Below, piece by piece: positions 8,631-15,322 of a stretch of 40,405 nt of DNA. Every line of letters starts with the position of its first letter. Within the stretch, counting starts at the first letter, position 1. The DNA lies in NCBI GenBank assembly GCA_017623595.1, contig JAGAOU010000044.1:132914-173318 (forward strand), written 5' to 3'. The stretch is from Clostridia bacterium. Its GTDB lineage: Bacteria > Bacillota > Clostridia > Oscillospirales > UBA644. Under the pieces are notes generated by a model, which did not search any database, was not told where the DNA came from, and saw nothing but the letters and a program-made list of their open reading frames with translations. A program made the position numbers and the translations under genes.

Positions 8631-9779
8631 ATGCTGTACGCAGACGGAATTCACGACGATACCCTTGCCCTGCAGGAATTGCTGGACCACTGCGGAATCG
8701 TTACGGTGGATAAGCCGGGTATTTATCGGATCAGCAAAACCTTGATCATTCGATCTAACACCCGTTTTGTTTTGTCTCCCGGCGCCAAGCTCCTGGCCGC
8801 ACCTCTGTCCCGCTGTGCATTGATCGAAAATGAGCATTTTGCAGGGGGTGGCAGAGACGAGAACATCGAAATCGTCGGTGGAATCTGGGACGGCAATTGC
8901 GATGAGATGGGACTGGATGCCGGCTACGAAAGCGAACATCGCCTGGATGATCCCTATGACCCCAAGCTTTTTAAGGGGAAATTGATCCGCTTTGCTCATA
9001 TTGATCGCCTTGTGCTGACTCGAATGACCGTGCGTAACCCGGTCAGCTACGGGATTCAGATTGCTGATGCCTATGGATTTGTGGTTCGCGATATCTTCTT
9101 TGACTATAACTGGCATTTCGGGACCACCGACGGGGTTCATATCAACGGTCCCTGCTATGACGGGGTGATCGAAAATCTTGCAGGAACGACCAATGACGAT
9201 ATGGTTGGTATGACTACTTATGACGAGCCTCATGCAGAGGTGACTCTGGGCCCCATTGAGAATATCTATATCCATAATCTCACCGCCCGCAACGGTTATT
9301 CCGGAGTTCGTCTCCTTTCCGGTGAGGATTATCCCATGCGTTCGATCCACATTGACGGACTCTACGGGACCTATCGCCACCATGCCGTAGTGATTTCCAA
9401 TCACAATGCTCGGCCCGGGAAAAATTGGTATGATGATCTGGTCATCGAGAATGTATTTGCTTCTAAGAGCAATACACCTCTGACCCCCGAGTGTCATGTT
9501 AAATGGGAGGCTCATGCCGATAAAGATGCGTTTTTCCAATTTGGCAGAGATATCGCTTGCGGGAATGTGACGCTCCGCAATATCCACCGTCACCAGGATT
9601 CGGATACCCAAAGTGCCCTCTTCGAGTTTAAGCCGCCCTGTGTTATCGAACGTTTGATTTTGGATAATGTGACCCAAACCACCGCGCCCGGCGTTTTCGC
9701 TCCTTTGTGGGTGGAAGAGGGGGCAACTATAAAAAACCTCATTGAACGGGATTCTGTTACCGAAACCATTGAAAAATAA
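8631..9779 (+). CDS. Parallel beta-helix (GH28/pectate-lyase-like fold) protein
   Basis: A 382-residue protein without signal peptide. It opens with DGIHDDTLALQELLD, the start typical of GH28/rhamnogalacturonase-type beta-helices, and continues with helix turns such as NIEIVGGIWDGN, LVLTRMTVRNPVSYGIQI and IYIHNLTARNGYSGVRL. A TDGVHING segment is comparable to the catalytic region of GH28 enzymes, but the usual NTDG and DD pair are not all seen, so glycosidase activity is likely but not proven. It has AAAGGAGG 7 nt before the ATG and starts 11 nt after the GH42 gene, suggesting one degradation module. An intrinsic hairpin follows. Being cytoplasmic, it would work on imported oligosaccharides. 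Confidence 0.8.
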   Translation: MLYADGIHDDTLALQELLDHCGIVTVDKPGIYRISKTLIIRSNTRFVLSPGAKLLAAPLSRCALIENEHFAGGGRDENIEIVGGIWDGNCDEMGLDAGYESEHRLDDPYDPKLFKGKLIRFAHIDRLVLTRMTVRNPVSYGIQIADAYGFVVRDIFFDYNWHFGTTDGVHINGPCYDGVIENLAGTTNDDMVGMTTYDEPHAEVTLGPIENIYIHNLTARNGYSGVRLLSGEDYPMRSIHIDGLYGTYRHHAVVISNHNARPGKNWYDDLVIENVFASKSNTPLTPECHVKWEAHADKDAFFQFGRDIACGNVTLRNIHRHQDSDTQSALFEFKPPCVIERLILDNVTQTTAPGVFAPLWVEEGATIKNLIERDSVTETIEK

Positions 9780-9806
9780 TCGGATTTTAGATTTGAGTAA
9801 ACACAT

Positions 9807-9848
9807 GCACCGCCACACGCCTGATTCTTCAGGTATGTTCGGCGGTGC
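9807..9848 (+). terminator. Two-tier hairpin terminator after the GH42/beta-helix pair
   Basis: GCACCGCC pairs with GGCGGTGC and an inner CCTGA pairs with TCAGG over a TTCT loop. A short CTTTCT tail follows. The next 160 nt are A/T-rich. They hold a possible TTGTCA (9947-9952) and TATATA (9974-9979), but these are 21 nt apart, so no promoter is called. Confidence 0.65.
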
Positions 9849-10011
9849 CTTTCTATTGACAAAAACGGGATTTTATGGTATTATAAAAGAAAAAAGCTAT
9901 TTTTTTTCGTTTACATGTGAACTTTTTGTTAAATCTCCCGGAATCTTGTCACATTTTCTATTTTTTTTCGTGTATATAGGGTAGGAATATTTTATTAAAG
10001 GAGGTTCTTTT

Positions 10012-10536
10012 ATGAAAAAAATTCTGTTAACAGCTTTTACGGTATTGCTTTTGTTGACCGTTTGCGGGTGCGGAGAAATGGAGACAGAACCATCCAGCGG
10101 GAATCACACTTTGGGGTCTGTTTCAAAAGATGTGTTGGTTTGGTGCGGAGACCGCAGTGTTGCTCCGTTGCAGGGATTCTCAGGTTCCGAGAAAGAAACC
10201 AAAGAGGAAGACGGATTAATGTCTGTGTGCATTGCAGATGGATACGGACTTTCTAAAGAGATTCCGGAAATTAAAAAGAATCCTTCCTCCTGTCCTGCTC
10301 TAATCGTCGATGCACCTGTTTCGGTGGAATCTTCATCGGGGCGGGGTTTTGGCAAACCCCGGGTATATGATTTGAATTATGAAGAACTGAATATTTCTGT
10401 GAGTTGGGATAGTCTTCATACATTACCGGAGGGGGAATATTTTATTCATTTTTTCTCGCTTTACGAAAAAGAGTATGAGGATGGATCGAATGAATCCGGT
10501 GCTTATGAACATATTTTTCGATTGATTTTAGATTGA
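10012..10536 (+). CDS. Predicted lipoprotein of unknown function
   Basis: A 174-residue protein with a lipoprotein signal peptide: MKK, a hydrophobic core to residue 17, and a lipobox ending at Cys20 (VCGC). The mature part begins with an acidic, Ser/Thr-rich linker and contains no motif I recognise. It ends in a strand-rich section (LNISVSWDSL, GEYFIHFFSLYEKEY) that looks like a small beta sandwich. It should be anchored to the outer face of the membrane. AAAGGAGG lies 7 nt before the ATG. The gene stands alone between two terminators. Base use is more A/T-rich than the neighbouring operons, which hints at an accessory gene. Confidence 0.75.
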   Translation: MKKILLTAFTVLLLLTVCGCGEMETEPSSGNHTLGSVSKDVLVWCGDRSVAPLQGFSGSEKETKEEDGLMSVCIADGYGLSKEIPEIKKNPSSCPALIVDAPVSVESSSGRGFGKPRVYDLNYEELNISVSWDSLHTLPEGEYFIHFFSLYEKEYEDGSNESGAYEHIFRLILD

Positions 10537-10582
10537 TCATTGAATGAGGATAATGCTAATTTTTTGTCATCGACAATTTAAA

Positions 10583-10604
10583 GTGCCGCCCGTTCGGGCG
10601 GCAC
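10583..10604. terminator. Strong bidirectional intrinsic terminator
   Basis: GTGCCGCC, loop CGTTCG, GGCGGCAC followed by CTG and eight T on the plus strand; on the minus strand an AT-rich tail follows. It serves both the lipoprotein gene and the converging vitamin B6 operon. Confidence 0.85.
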
Positions 10605-10613
10605 CTGTTTTTT

Positions 10614-11219
10614 TTATTCTTCGTAGGGGCGGACGCGCAGGGTAGCGCCCAAAGATTCGCAGATTTTTCGGCTCTCTTCCTGCTCTTCGGGGGTGGTGAC
10701 CACGTCCACCACGGTCATCATCACGTTGGGAACGTATTGTACGCAATCCTTAGTGAATTTCAGCATGGCGTCATAGGATTTCATACCGAATTTCGGCCGT
10801 ACCACCTTAAAATAATCCTCTTTGTTGGTGGCGTTCAAGCTTACCGAAACCGCATCGATCAGCCCCTTCAGTTTGGGTGCCGTGGGTTCTCCCCAAATCA
10901 GATCCGCAAGACCGTTGGTATTGATTCGGATTTTGATGTCGCTTTTCGAGCGGATATGAGCGGCAACCTTTAAAAGGTCGTCCAACCGCTCCGTGGGCTC
11001 GCCGTAACCGCAGAACACCACTTCACTGTAATGGGAAAGATCCCATCCGTCAATGCTCTTGCAAACTTCCTCCACTGTAGGCTCACGATCCAGCCATAAG
11101 GGCTCGGATCCGTATACACTGTCTCCGTTTTGGCGCAGACAGAAGGTGCAGGCGCAGGGGCAACGGTTGGTCATATTTACATAGATCCCGTTTTTGACGG
11201 GATAGGTGATGGTCATCAT
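10614..11219 (-). CDS. Small radical SAM protein, TatD-associated family (TIGR04038-like)
   Basis: A 201-residue radical SAM protein with the cluster motif CPCACTFC (CxxxCxxC, residues about 20-27), a GYGEP SAM-binding block and RINTNG. Length and sequence (NGIYVNMTNRCPC near the start; RVRPYEE at the end) fit the short family named for its linkage to TatD-type hydrolases. It has no SPASM extension or second cluster. GGAGG lies 9 nt before the first ATG. It is the third gene of an operon with a kinase for vitamin B6 and an ECF S component, 15 nt downstream of the latter; no tatD is in this window. Reaction and substrate are not known for the family. Confidence 0.85.
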   Translation of the reverse strand: MMTITYPVKNGIYVNMTNRCPCACTFCLRQNGDSVYGSEPLWLDREPTVEEVCKSIDGWDLSHYSEVVFCGYGEPTERLDDLLKVAAHIRSKSDIKIRINTNGLADLIWGEPTAPKLKGLIDAVSVSLNATNKEDYFKVVRPKFGMKSYDAMLKFTKDCVQYVPNVMMTVVDVVTTPEEQEESRKICESLGATLRVRPYEE

Positions 11220-11234
11220 AATGAAGATCCTCCG

Positions 11235-11729
11235 TTAAAGGTTTTGTTTGATGTTCAATCGGTCTGCGGACAAACCCAAAGCAAGAAAAAGAATGCTGCT
11301 GAGAACCCATTGAATGACATAACCCGGGATTCCTGCCAGCGGTGCTATAAAATTATCTGTGATCAGCGCTTCGTAAAGATAATATCCTCCTACGCAGAGG
11401 ATTCCCGCAGGGATCAGGGCAAGGAGATTTTTAGTTGATATGATTTTCTTGCCGTTTCTTGTAAAAAAAAGTACGGTCAGTCCTTTGATGATTACCGATG
11501 CGGGGGCCCAAATTGCAAATCCCGTCAAGCAGTCCGCCAACAAGGCTCCTCCCACACCCACGAAAATCCCGTAGGGAAGAGGTAACAGACATGCCGCAAG
11601 ATAGATGAATCCGTCTCCTACATGGGTATATCCCGTGTGGGTTGGAATGTGTAGGTATGCGGTGAAAAGAAAGACAATCGCCGTGAAAACAGCAGCAAGG
11701 GTGAGGTTTTTTATGTTTTGATGCTTCAT
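11235..11729 (-). CDS. ECF transporter S component, probably for vitamin B6
   Basis: A 164-residue integral membrane protein with five to six hydrophobic helices (about 9-27, 41-60, 64-84, 100-120 and 135-157). The N-terminal LTLAAVFTAIVFLFTAYL and the VGDGFIYLAACLLP loop are typical of S components of energy-coupling-factor vitamin transporters. The start codon overlaps the stop codon of the pyridoxal/pyridoxamine kinase gene by 4 nt. Together with the divergent PdxR-like regulator this suggests uptake of pyridoxine, pyridoxal or pyridoxamine, trapped at once by phosphorylation. The EcfA/EcfT energising module is not in the window and would be shared. The S-component call is firm; the substrate is inferred from context. 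Confidence 0.85.
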   Translation of the reverse strand: MKHQNIKNLTLAAVFTAIVFLFTAYLHIPTHTGYTHVGDGFIYLAACLLPLPYGIFVGVGGALLADCLTGFAIWAPASVIIKGLTVLFFTRNGKKIISTKNLLALIPAGILCVGGYYLYEALITDNFIAPLAGIPGYVIQWVLSSILFLALGLSADRLNIKQNL

Positions 11730-12550
11730 AGTTCCGTTAAAAACTCCTCAAAGCAGAGCCCGTCGGTTTTGGGAAGATCCAATTCCAGGGCGCGCCGCAG
11801 AACCTTTGCAATAAAGGCGGATGCTTTGCGGACCGATTCTCCGAATTCCGTTCCGTTGACCGCATCTGCGGCAATCATAGAAGAAAACACATCTCCCGTA
11901 CCCGATCGGCAGGGGCCAACCTTGTGTTCCCGCAGAATGATGGGAGCTTTTCCTTCCTCGTAGATGAAATTTTCCAGGTCTTCGCCCCGTTCCAAGCCGG
12001 AAATCACAATTTTCTTCGGTCCCATGGCGTTCAACTCTTGGCAGAGCTCCTCCAGTCTCTTTTCGGACAAATTGGGGTCATATGGAGTTTCGGTCAGAAT
12101 GCATGCTTCCGTGAGGTTTGGTGTCAGGATGTCCGCAAATGGCACCAGATCGCGCATTTTTGCGGCCAAAATCGGGGAGTAGGTTGAATATAATTTTCCG
12201 TAATCCCCCATGACCGGATCAATCACCGTTATCGTTTCTTCGGTTTTAAAATGGGTGAGAAAATCTTTTACAATGCCGATTTGCTCCGGTGATCCCAAAA
12301 ATCCTGTCAGAATTCCGTGAAACCGAAGGTTCAGCTTCTTCCACTCCGCCGCATAGGCAGACATGTGATCCGTAAAATCGGTGCAATAAAAGCTTTCAAA
12401 TCCCGTGTGGTTGGAGAAAACAGAGGTGGGCAGGGGACAGCATTGAACCTTCATTGCGGAGATGATCGGCAGGGAAACTGCCAGTGAACAACGGCCAAAT
12501 CCGCAAAAATCGTTGATAACCGCCATCTTTTTTTGATGATTGTGTGACAA
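11726..12550 (-). CDS. pdxY: Pyridoxal/pyridoxamine kinase (PdxK/PdxY type)
   Basis: A 274-residue ribokinase-fold kinase that phosphorylates unphosphorylated B6 vitamers with ATP. Visible blocks are AVINDFCGFGRCS at the N-terminus, FSNHTGF, VIDPVMGDYGKLY, LTPNLTEA and the anion-hole/catalytic block CRSGTGDVF (catalytic Asp in GTGD). The start is a TTG at 12550: AAGGAGG lies 9 nt upstream, whereas the first in-frame ATG is a further 24 nt away and would cut the family's N-terminus close. It heads an operon with an ECF S component and a small radical SAM gene and is divergent from a PdxR/MocR-like regulator, giving a compact B6 salvage locus. Confidence 0.92.
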   Translation of the reverse strand: MSHNHQKKMAVINDFCGFGRCSLAVSLPIISAMKVQCCPLPTSVFSNHTGFESFYCTDFTDHMSAYAAEWKKLNLRFHGILTGFLGSPEQIGIVKDFLTHFKTEETITVIDPVMGDYGKLYSTYSPILAAKMRDLVPFADILTPNLTEACILTETPYDPNLSEKRLEELCQELNAMGPKKIVISGLERGEDLENFIYEEGKAPIILREHKVGPCRSGTGDVFSSMIAADAVNGTEFGESVRKASAFIAKVLRRALELDLPKTDGLCFEEFLTEL

Positions 12551-12564
12551 ATTGCCAAACCTCC

Positions 12565-12593
12565 TTGATTTTTTGCTGATAATAGTATATAAT
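12565..12593 (+). promoter_or_regulatory. Promoter of the PdxR/MocR-like gene in the divergent B6 intergenic region
   Basis: TTGATT (12565-12570), 17 nt, TATAAT (12588-12593). On the opposite strand a TATACT box (12589-12584) overlaps the same -10, with only a weak -35 (TTTTAA, 12612-12607). The two promoters therefore lie back to back, a layout suited to control of both by one bound regulator. Confidence 0.65.
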
Positions 12594-12643
12594 ATTTTTG
12601 GTGATATTAAAATAGTCAGAATAGGAGAATTTTATATAACCAG

Positions 12644-13735
12644 ATGAAATACGTAATTGATTCCTCTCAGCGACGTGCTGCCTATCAGCAGCTTTATCTG
12701 CAGTTGCGAGAGGATATTGTTGGCGGTATCTATACGTTTGGTGAAAAATTGCCCTCCAAGCGTACTGTTGCGGAGGAGGTTGGGGTTAGCACCGTGACGG
12801 TGGAGCATGCTTACGCGTTGCTTTGCGACGAGGGGTATGCGGAGGCGCGGGAGCGAAGCGGCTTTTTTGTTGTGTTCCGCACCGAGGAAGGCTTTGCGGC
12901 GCCGTCCCGCCCTGCGGTTTTTCATCCCGTGCCTCATTCCCGCACCGACGCTTCTCCCGAATTTCCCTTGTCGGTGTTGACCAAAACCATGCGTTCTGTC
13001 ATGGCAGATTATCAACAGCGCATCCTGGAGCGTTCTCCCAACTGCGGAACGATGGAGCTGCGGGAAGCTATTCGGAAATATCTTGCTCGAAGCCGTGGAA
13101 TTGCGGCGGACTGTGAGCAGATTGTCATCGGCTCCGGGTCGGAATATCTGTACGGCTTGATTGTTGAGCTTTTAGGACGGGATCGTACCTATGCCATAGA
13201 GTCCCCGTCCTATAAGAAAATCGAGCAGGTCTATTGTGCGGCGGGTGTCTCTTTGCTTCCCTTGCCCCTCGGAAACGATGGGATAGAGAGCCGTGCTTTG
13301 TGGGATGCGCAGGCGCAGGTTCTTCATATTTCCCCGTACCGAAGTTTCCCCAGCGGCGTTACCGCATCTGCGTCCAAGCGCCACGAATATTTGCGTTGGG
13401 CTCACAGCGGGGAGCGATTCATTATCGAGGACGATTTTGAATCGGAGTTTTCTCTTTCGAAGAAGGCGGAGGAGACCCTGTTTTCCCATACGGAGCATGA
13501 TAATGTGATCTATATGAACACCTTTTCCAAGACACTGTCGCCCTCCTTCCGCATCGGATATATGGTGCTCCCCCATCGGTTGGTTGCTCCCTTTAAGGAG
13601 CGTCTGGGATTCTATTCCTGTACCGTACCGACCTACATGCAGTTCGTTCTTTCCGCATTGCTGGAAAACGGTGACTTTGAACGTCATATCAATCGTGTCC
13701 GCCGCAAAAAACGAAAAGAACTCCTTGGAAAATAA
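12644..13735 (+). CDS. MocR/PdxR-family regulator (GntR HTH plus aminotransferase fold), C-terminally short
   Basis: A 363-residue protein with a GntR-type winged helix (about 10-75; LPSKRTVAEEVGVSTVTVEHAY) and a class-I aminotransferase fold (about 105-363). The PLP lysine is Lys296 in TFSKTLSPSFRIGY and the cofactor-binding Asp is in IIEDDFESEF. Family members are usually about 450-500 residues; this one stops after ERHINRVRRKKRKELLGK, losing most of the C-terminal small domain. A terminator follows at once and no frame downstream carries the missing part. The HQ(F/Y)PTG block is changed to YRSFPSG. It is divergent from the B6 kinase operon, as PdxR genes often are. The ribosome site (AGGAG) is 15 nt from the ATG, unusually far. 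It is either a shortened but working B6 sensor or a decaying gene. Confidence 0.85.
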   Translation: MKYVIDSSQRRAAYQQLYLQLREDIVGGIYTFGEKLPSKRTVAEEVGVSTVTVEHAYALLCDEGYAEARERSGFFVVFRTEEGFAAPSRPAVFHPVPHSRTDASPEFPLSVLTKTMRSVMADYQQRILERSPNCGTMELREAIRKYLARSRGIAADCEQIVIGSGSEYLYGLIVELLGRDRTYAIESPSYKKIEQVYCAAGVSLLPLPLGNDGIESRALWDAQAQVLHISPYRSFPSGVTASASKRHEYLRWAHSGERFIIEDDFESEFSLSKKAEETLFSHTEHDNVIYMNTFSKTLSPSFRIGYMVLPHRLVAPFKERLGFYSCTVPTYMQFVLSALLENGDFERHINRVRRKKRKELLGK

Positions 13736-13739
13736 GAAT

Positions 13740-13765
13740 GAGGCATCTTCGACGGAAGGTGCCTC
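13740..13765 (+). terminator. Intrinsic terminator after the MocR-like gene
   Basis: GAGGCATCTTC, loop GACG, GAAGGTGCCTC, 11 bp with one G-U pair, followed by TTATTG. It begins 4 nt after the stop codon. Confidence 0.7.
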
Positions 13766-13776
13766 TTATTGTTTGT

Positions 13777-14325
13777 TCAGTTGTTTTGATCGGTTTCGCA
13801 CACGTAGACGCCTGTTTCGTTGTCATATTCCGTTACGCGAACCGAAATGCGCTCCTTACGGGAGGTTGGGACATTTTTGCCCACATAATCGCCTCGGATG
13901 GGCAGTTCTCTGTGTCCTCGGTCTATTAAGACTGCCAATTGGATTTTTGCGGGGCGGCCTACCGAAACCAGTGCGTCCATGGCGGCACGAATGGTGCGCC
14001 CCGTGCAAATCACATCGTCCACAAGTATCACAACCCGATTGTCGATGGGAAAATCAATTTTTGTTTTCGTTTCCGCTTCGGACTGTTGTCCCCGTTCCCG
14101 ATCATCCCGATGGAGGGTAATGTCCACCGATCCAACCCTTGTTTTGATCTCGGAAAAGCGGCTGACGTTGTCGGCCAGCTCCTTTGCCAGGGGGAGTCCC
14201 CGACGGTGAATGCCCAAAAAGCACAATTCCGTTACCGTATCGTTTTTTTCTACAATTTCATGGGACATCCTTACCAATGTGCGCCGCATGGCGGCTTCGT
14301 CCATCAGTTTTGCTTTGACGGTCAT
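13777..14325 (-). CDS. pyrR: Bifunctional pyr operon regulator/uracil phosphoribosyltransferase
   Basis: A 182-residue PyrR: type-I phosphoribosyltransferase fold with the PRPP-binding block VILVDDVICTGRTIRAAM (residues about 98-115) and the family blocks LCFLGIHRRGLPLA and VGSVDITLHRDD. In other Bacillota PyrR binds pyr leader RNA when UMP is high, causing attenuation, and converts uracil plus PRPP to UMP. GGAGG lies 7 nt before the ATG. Here it is a single-gene unit with its own strong promoter and a leader of only about 25 nt, too short for the usual PyrR-binding attenuator, and no pyrimidine genes are nearby. It probably acts in trans on pyr genes elsewhere or mainly as salvage enzyme. 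Confidence 0.95.
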   Translation of the reverse strand: MTVKAKLMDEAAMRRTLVRMSHEIVEKNDTVTELCFLGIHRRGLPLAKELADNVSRFSEIKTRVGSVDITLHRDDRERGQQSEAETKTKIDFPIDNRVVILVDDVICTGRTIRAAMDALVSVGRPAKIQLAVLIDRGHRELPIRGDYVGKNVPTSRKERISVRVTEYDNETGVYVCETDQNN

Positions 14326-14357
14326 GACAATCCTCCGAGGGAATGTAGTATAGCACC

Positions 14358-14387
14358 ATTATACACCCGCAGATGCGCACTTGTCAA
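14358..14387 (-). promoter_or_regulatory. pyrR promoter
   Basis: Minus strand TTGACA (14387-14382), 18 nt, TATAAT (14363-14358), about 30 nt upstream of the pyrR ribosome site and 6 nt beyond the end of the upstream DUF368 gene. Confidence 0.85.
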
Positions 14388-14393
14388 GGGCTT

Positions 14394-15203
14394 TTACAAT
14401 TTTTTCGCTTCCGTTTTTTGTATTTTCAGAATCAAAAATGCGGCACCTACCCCAAGAATCACACCGTTGATTGTCTGAAACCAAGGAATGTAGGAGATTT
14501 GAGGAGAGGTAAGGCACGGCGCGATCAGGCTTTTTAAGGATCCTGCCGAAAAACCCAGAAGGATCCAGTTACATTCCCGCTCGAATCGGTCCATGGCGTT
14601 TGCCAGAGGCTTTGTCAAAAGGATAATTCCCAGAAATACACCCATCGCCAGCGGGATCAACCGTGACAGATTGCTATAGGAAATGTCCGTGACGATTCCG
14701 TAGAGTCCGAAGACTGTCAGCAGGTGTGAGGTGCTGATCCCGGGAAGAATCAGTCCTGTTGCCAGAAAAAAGCCCCATAAAACAGACAGGAGGGGAGATG
14801 TGCAAATCTTTCCCTTGGGTAATTGATCCACGGTAAGTACCAAAAGAACTCCCAGCAGAAAGAATAGAATCCCATTCAACGAAATCCCTTTTTTCAGTGT
14901 TTCTCTCCCCAAAACATAGATTCCCGCCAGCACCGCGCCGGAAAACAGGAGGGTTACGGTGATGGGCAGAAGCTCTAAGGTATAGTTCAATGTTCCCGCC
15001 CCCAGCAGAAATCCACCGAGTCCACCCGCAAGAATTCGAAGCAAAAAGAAAAAACAACGCTTCTTTCGTAGATTTGCCGCTGCTTTCATAATCGGCTTAT
15101 AGTATCCAATGGCCATGGCCATTGTTCCCCCGCTGACACCGGGTATCGACATTGTACTTCCCAGCAAAAAACCTATCCCAATATCTTTCCATCCCCGCTT
15201 CAT
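14394..15203 (-). CDS. DUF368 polyprenyl-phosphate transporter (PopT-like)
   Basis: A 269-residue polytopic membrane protein with about eight hydrophobic helices and two copies of the DUF368 signature: GFLLGSTMSIPGVSGGTMAM near the N-terminus and GLILPGISTSHLL in the middle, an inverted-repeat arrangement. DUF368 proteins (PopT) have been shown to return undecaprenyl phosphate across the membrane, recycling the lipid carrier for peptidoglycan and other wall polymers. The ATG at 15203 is chosen over that at 15209 because GGAGG (15214-15210) abuts the latter and is 6 nt from the former. It is a single gene preceded by a 20-nt palindrome and followed by the pyrR promoter without a clear terminator. 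Confidence 0.9.
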   Translation of the reverse strand: MKRGWKDIGIGFLLGSTMSIPGVSGGTMAMAIGYYKPIMKAAANLRKKRCFFFLLRILAGGLGGFLLGAGTLNYTLELLPITVTLLFSGAVLAGIYVLGRETLKKGISLNGILFFLLGVLLVLTVDQLPKGKICTSPLLSVLWGFFLATGLILPGISTSHLLTVFGLYGIVTDISYSNLSRLIPLAMGVFLGIILLTKPLANAMDRFERECNWILLGFSAGSLKSLIAPCLTSPQISYIPWFQTINGVILGVGAAFLILKIQKTEAKKL

Positions 15204-15227
15204 GTCCATCCTCCTTTTCCTATGATG

Positions 15228-15247
15228 ATATACATATATATGTATAT
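15228..15247. promoter_or_regulatory. 20-nt perfect AT palindrome upstream of the DUF368 gene
   Basis: ATATACATATATATGTATAT is identical to its reverse complement and lies about 15 nt upstream of the DUF368 ribosome site, where a -10 region or early leader would be. This is the shape of an operator for a dimeric repressor. No regulator gene is adjacent, and low-complexity sequence is an alternative. Confidence 0.4.
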
Positions 15248-15289
15248 GAGTTGTTCCTGAGGAAAAGACATGTTTGCAAAAAAAACAGA

Positions 15290-15314
15290 TCCTATGATGG
15301 TTTGCATCATAGGA
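15290..15314 (-). terminator. Intrinsic terminator of the pduL-iscS-iscU-mnmA operon
   Basis: TCCTATGATG pairs with CATCATAGGA across a 5-nt loop (10 bp, perfect); on the minus strand a run of eight T follows within 3 nt of the stem. Confidence 0.85.
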
Positions 15315-15322
15315 CCCGATGT

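Noticed and set aside
12644..13735. Frameshifted MocR gene
   Set aside because: No downstream frame encodes the missing C-terminal domain, and a terminator follows immediately, so it is a truncation, not a frameshift.
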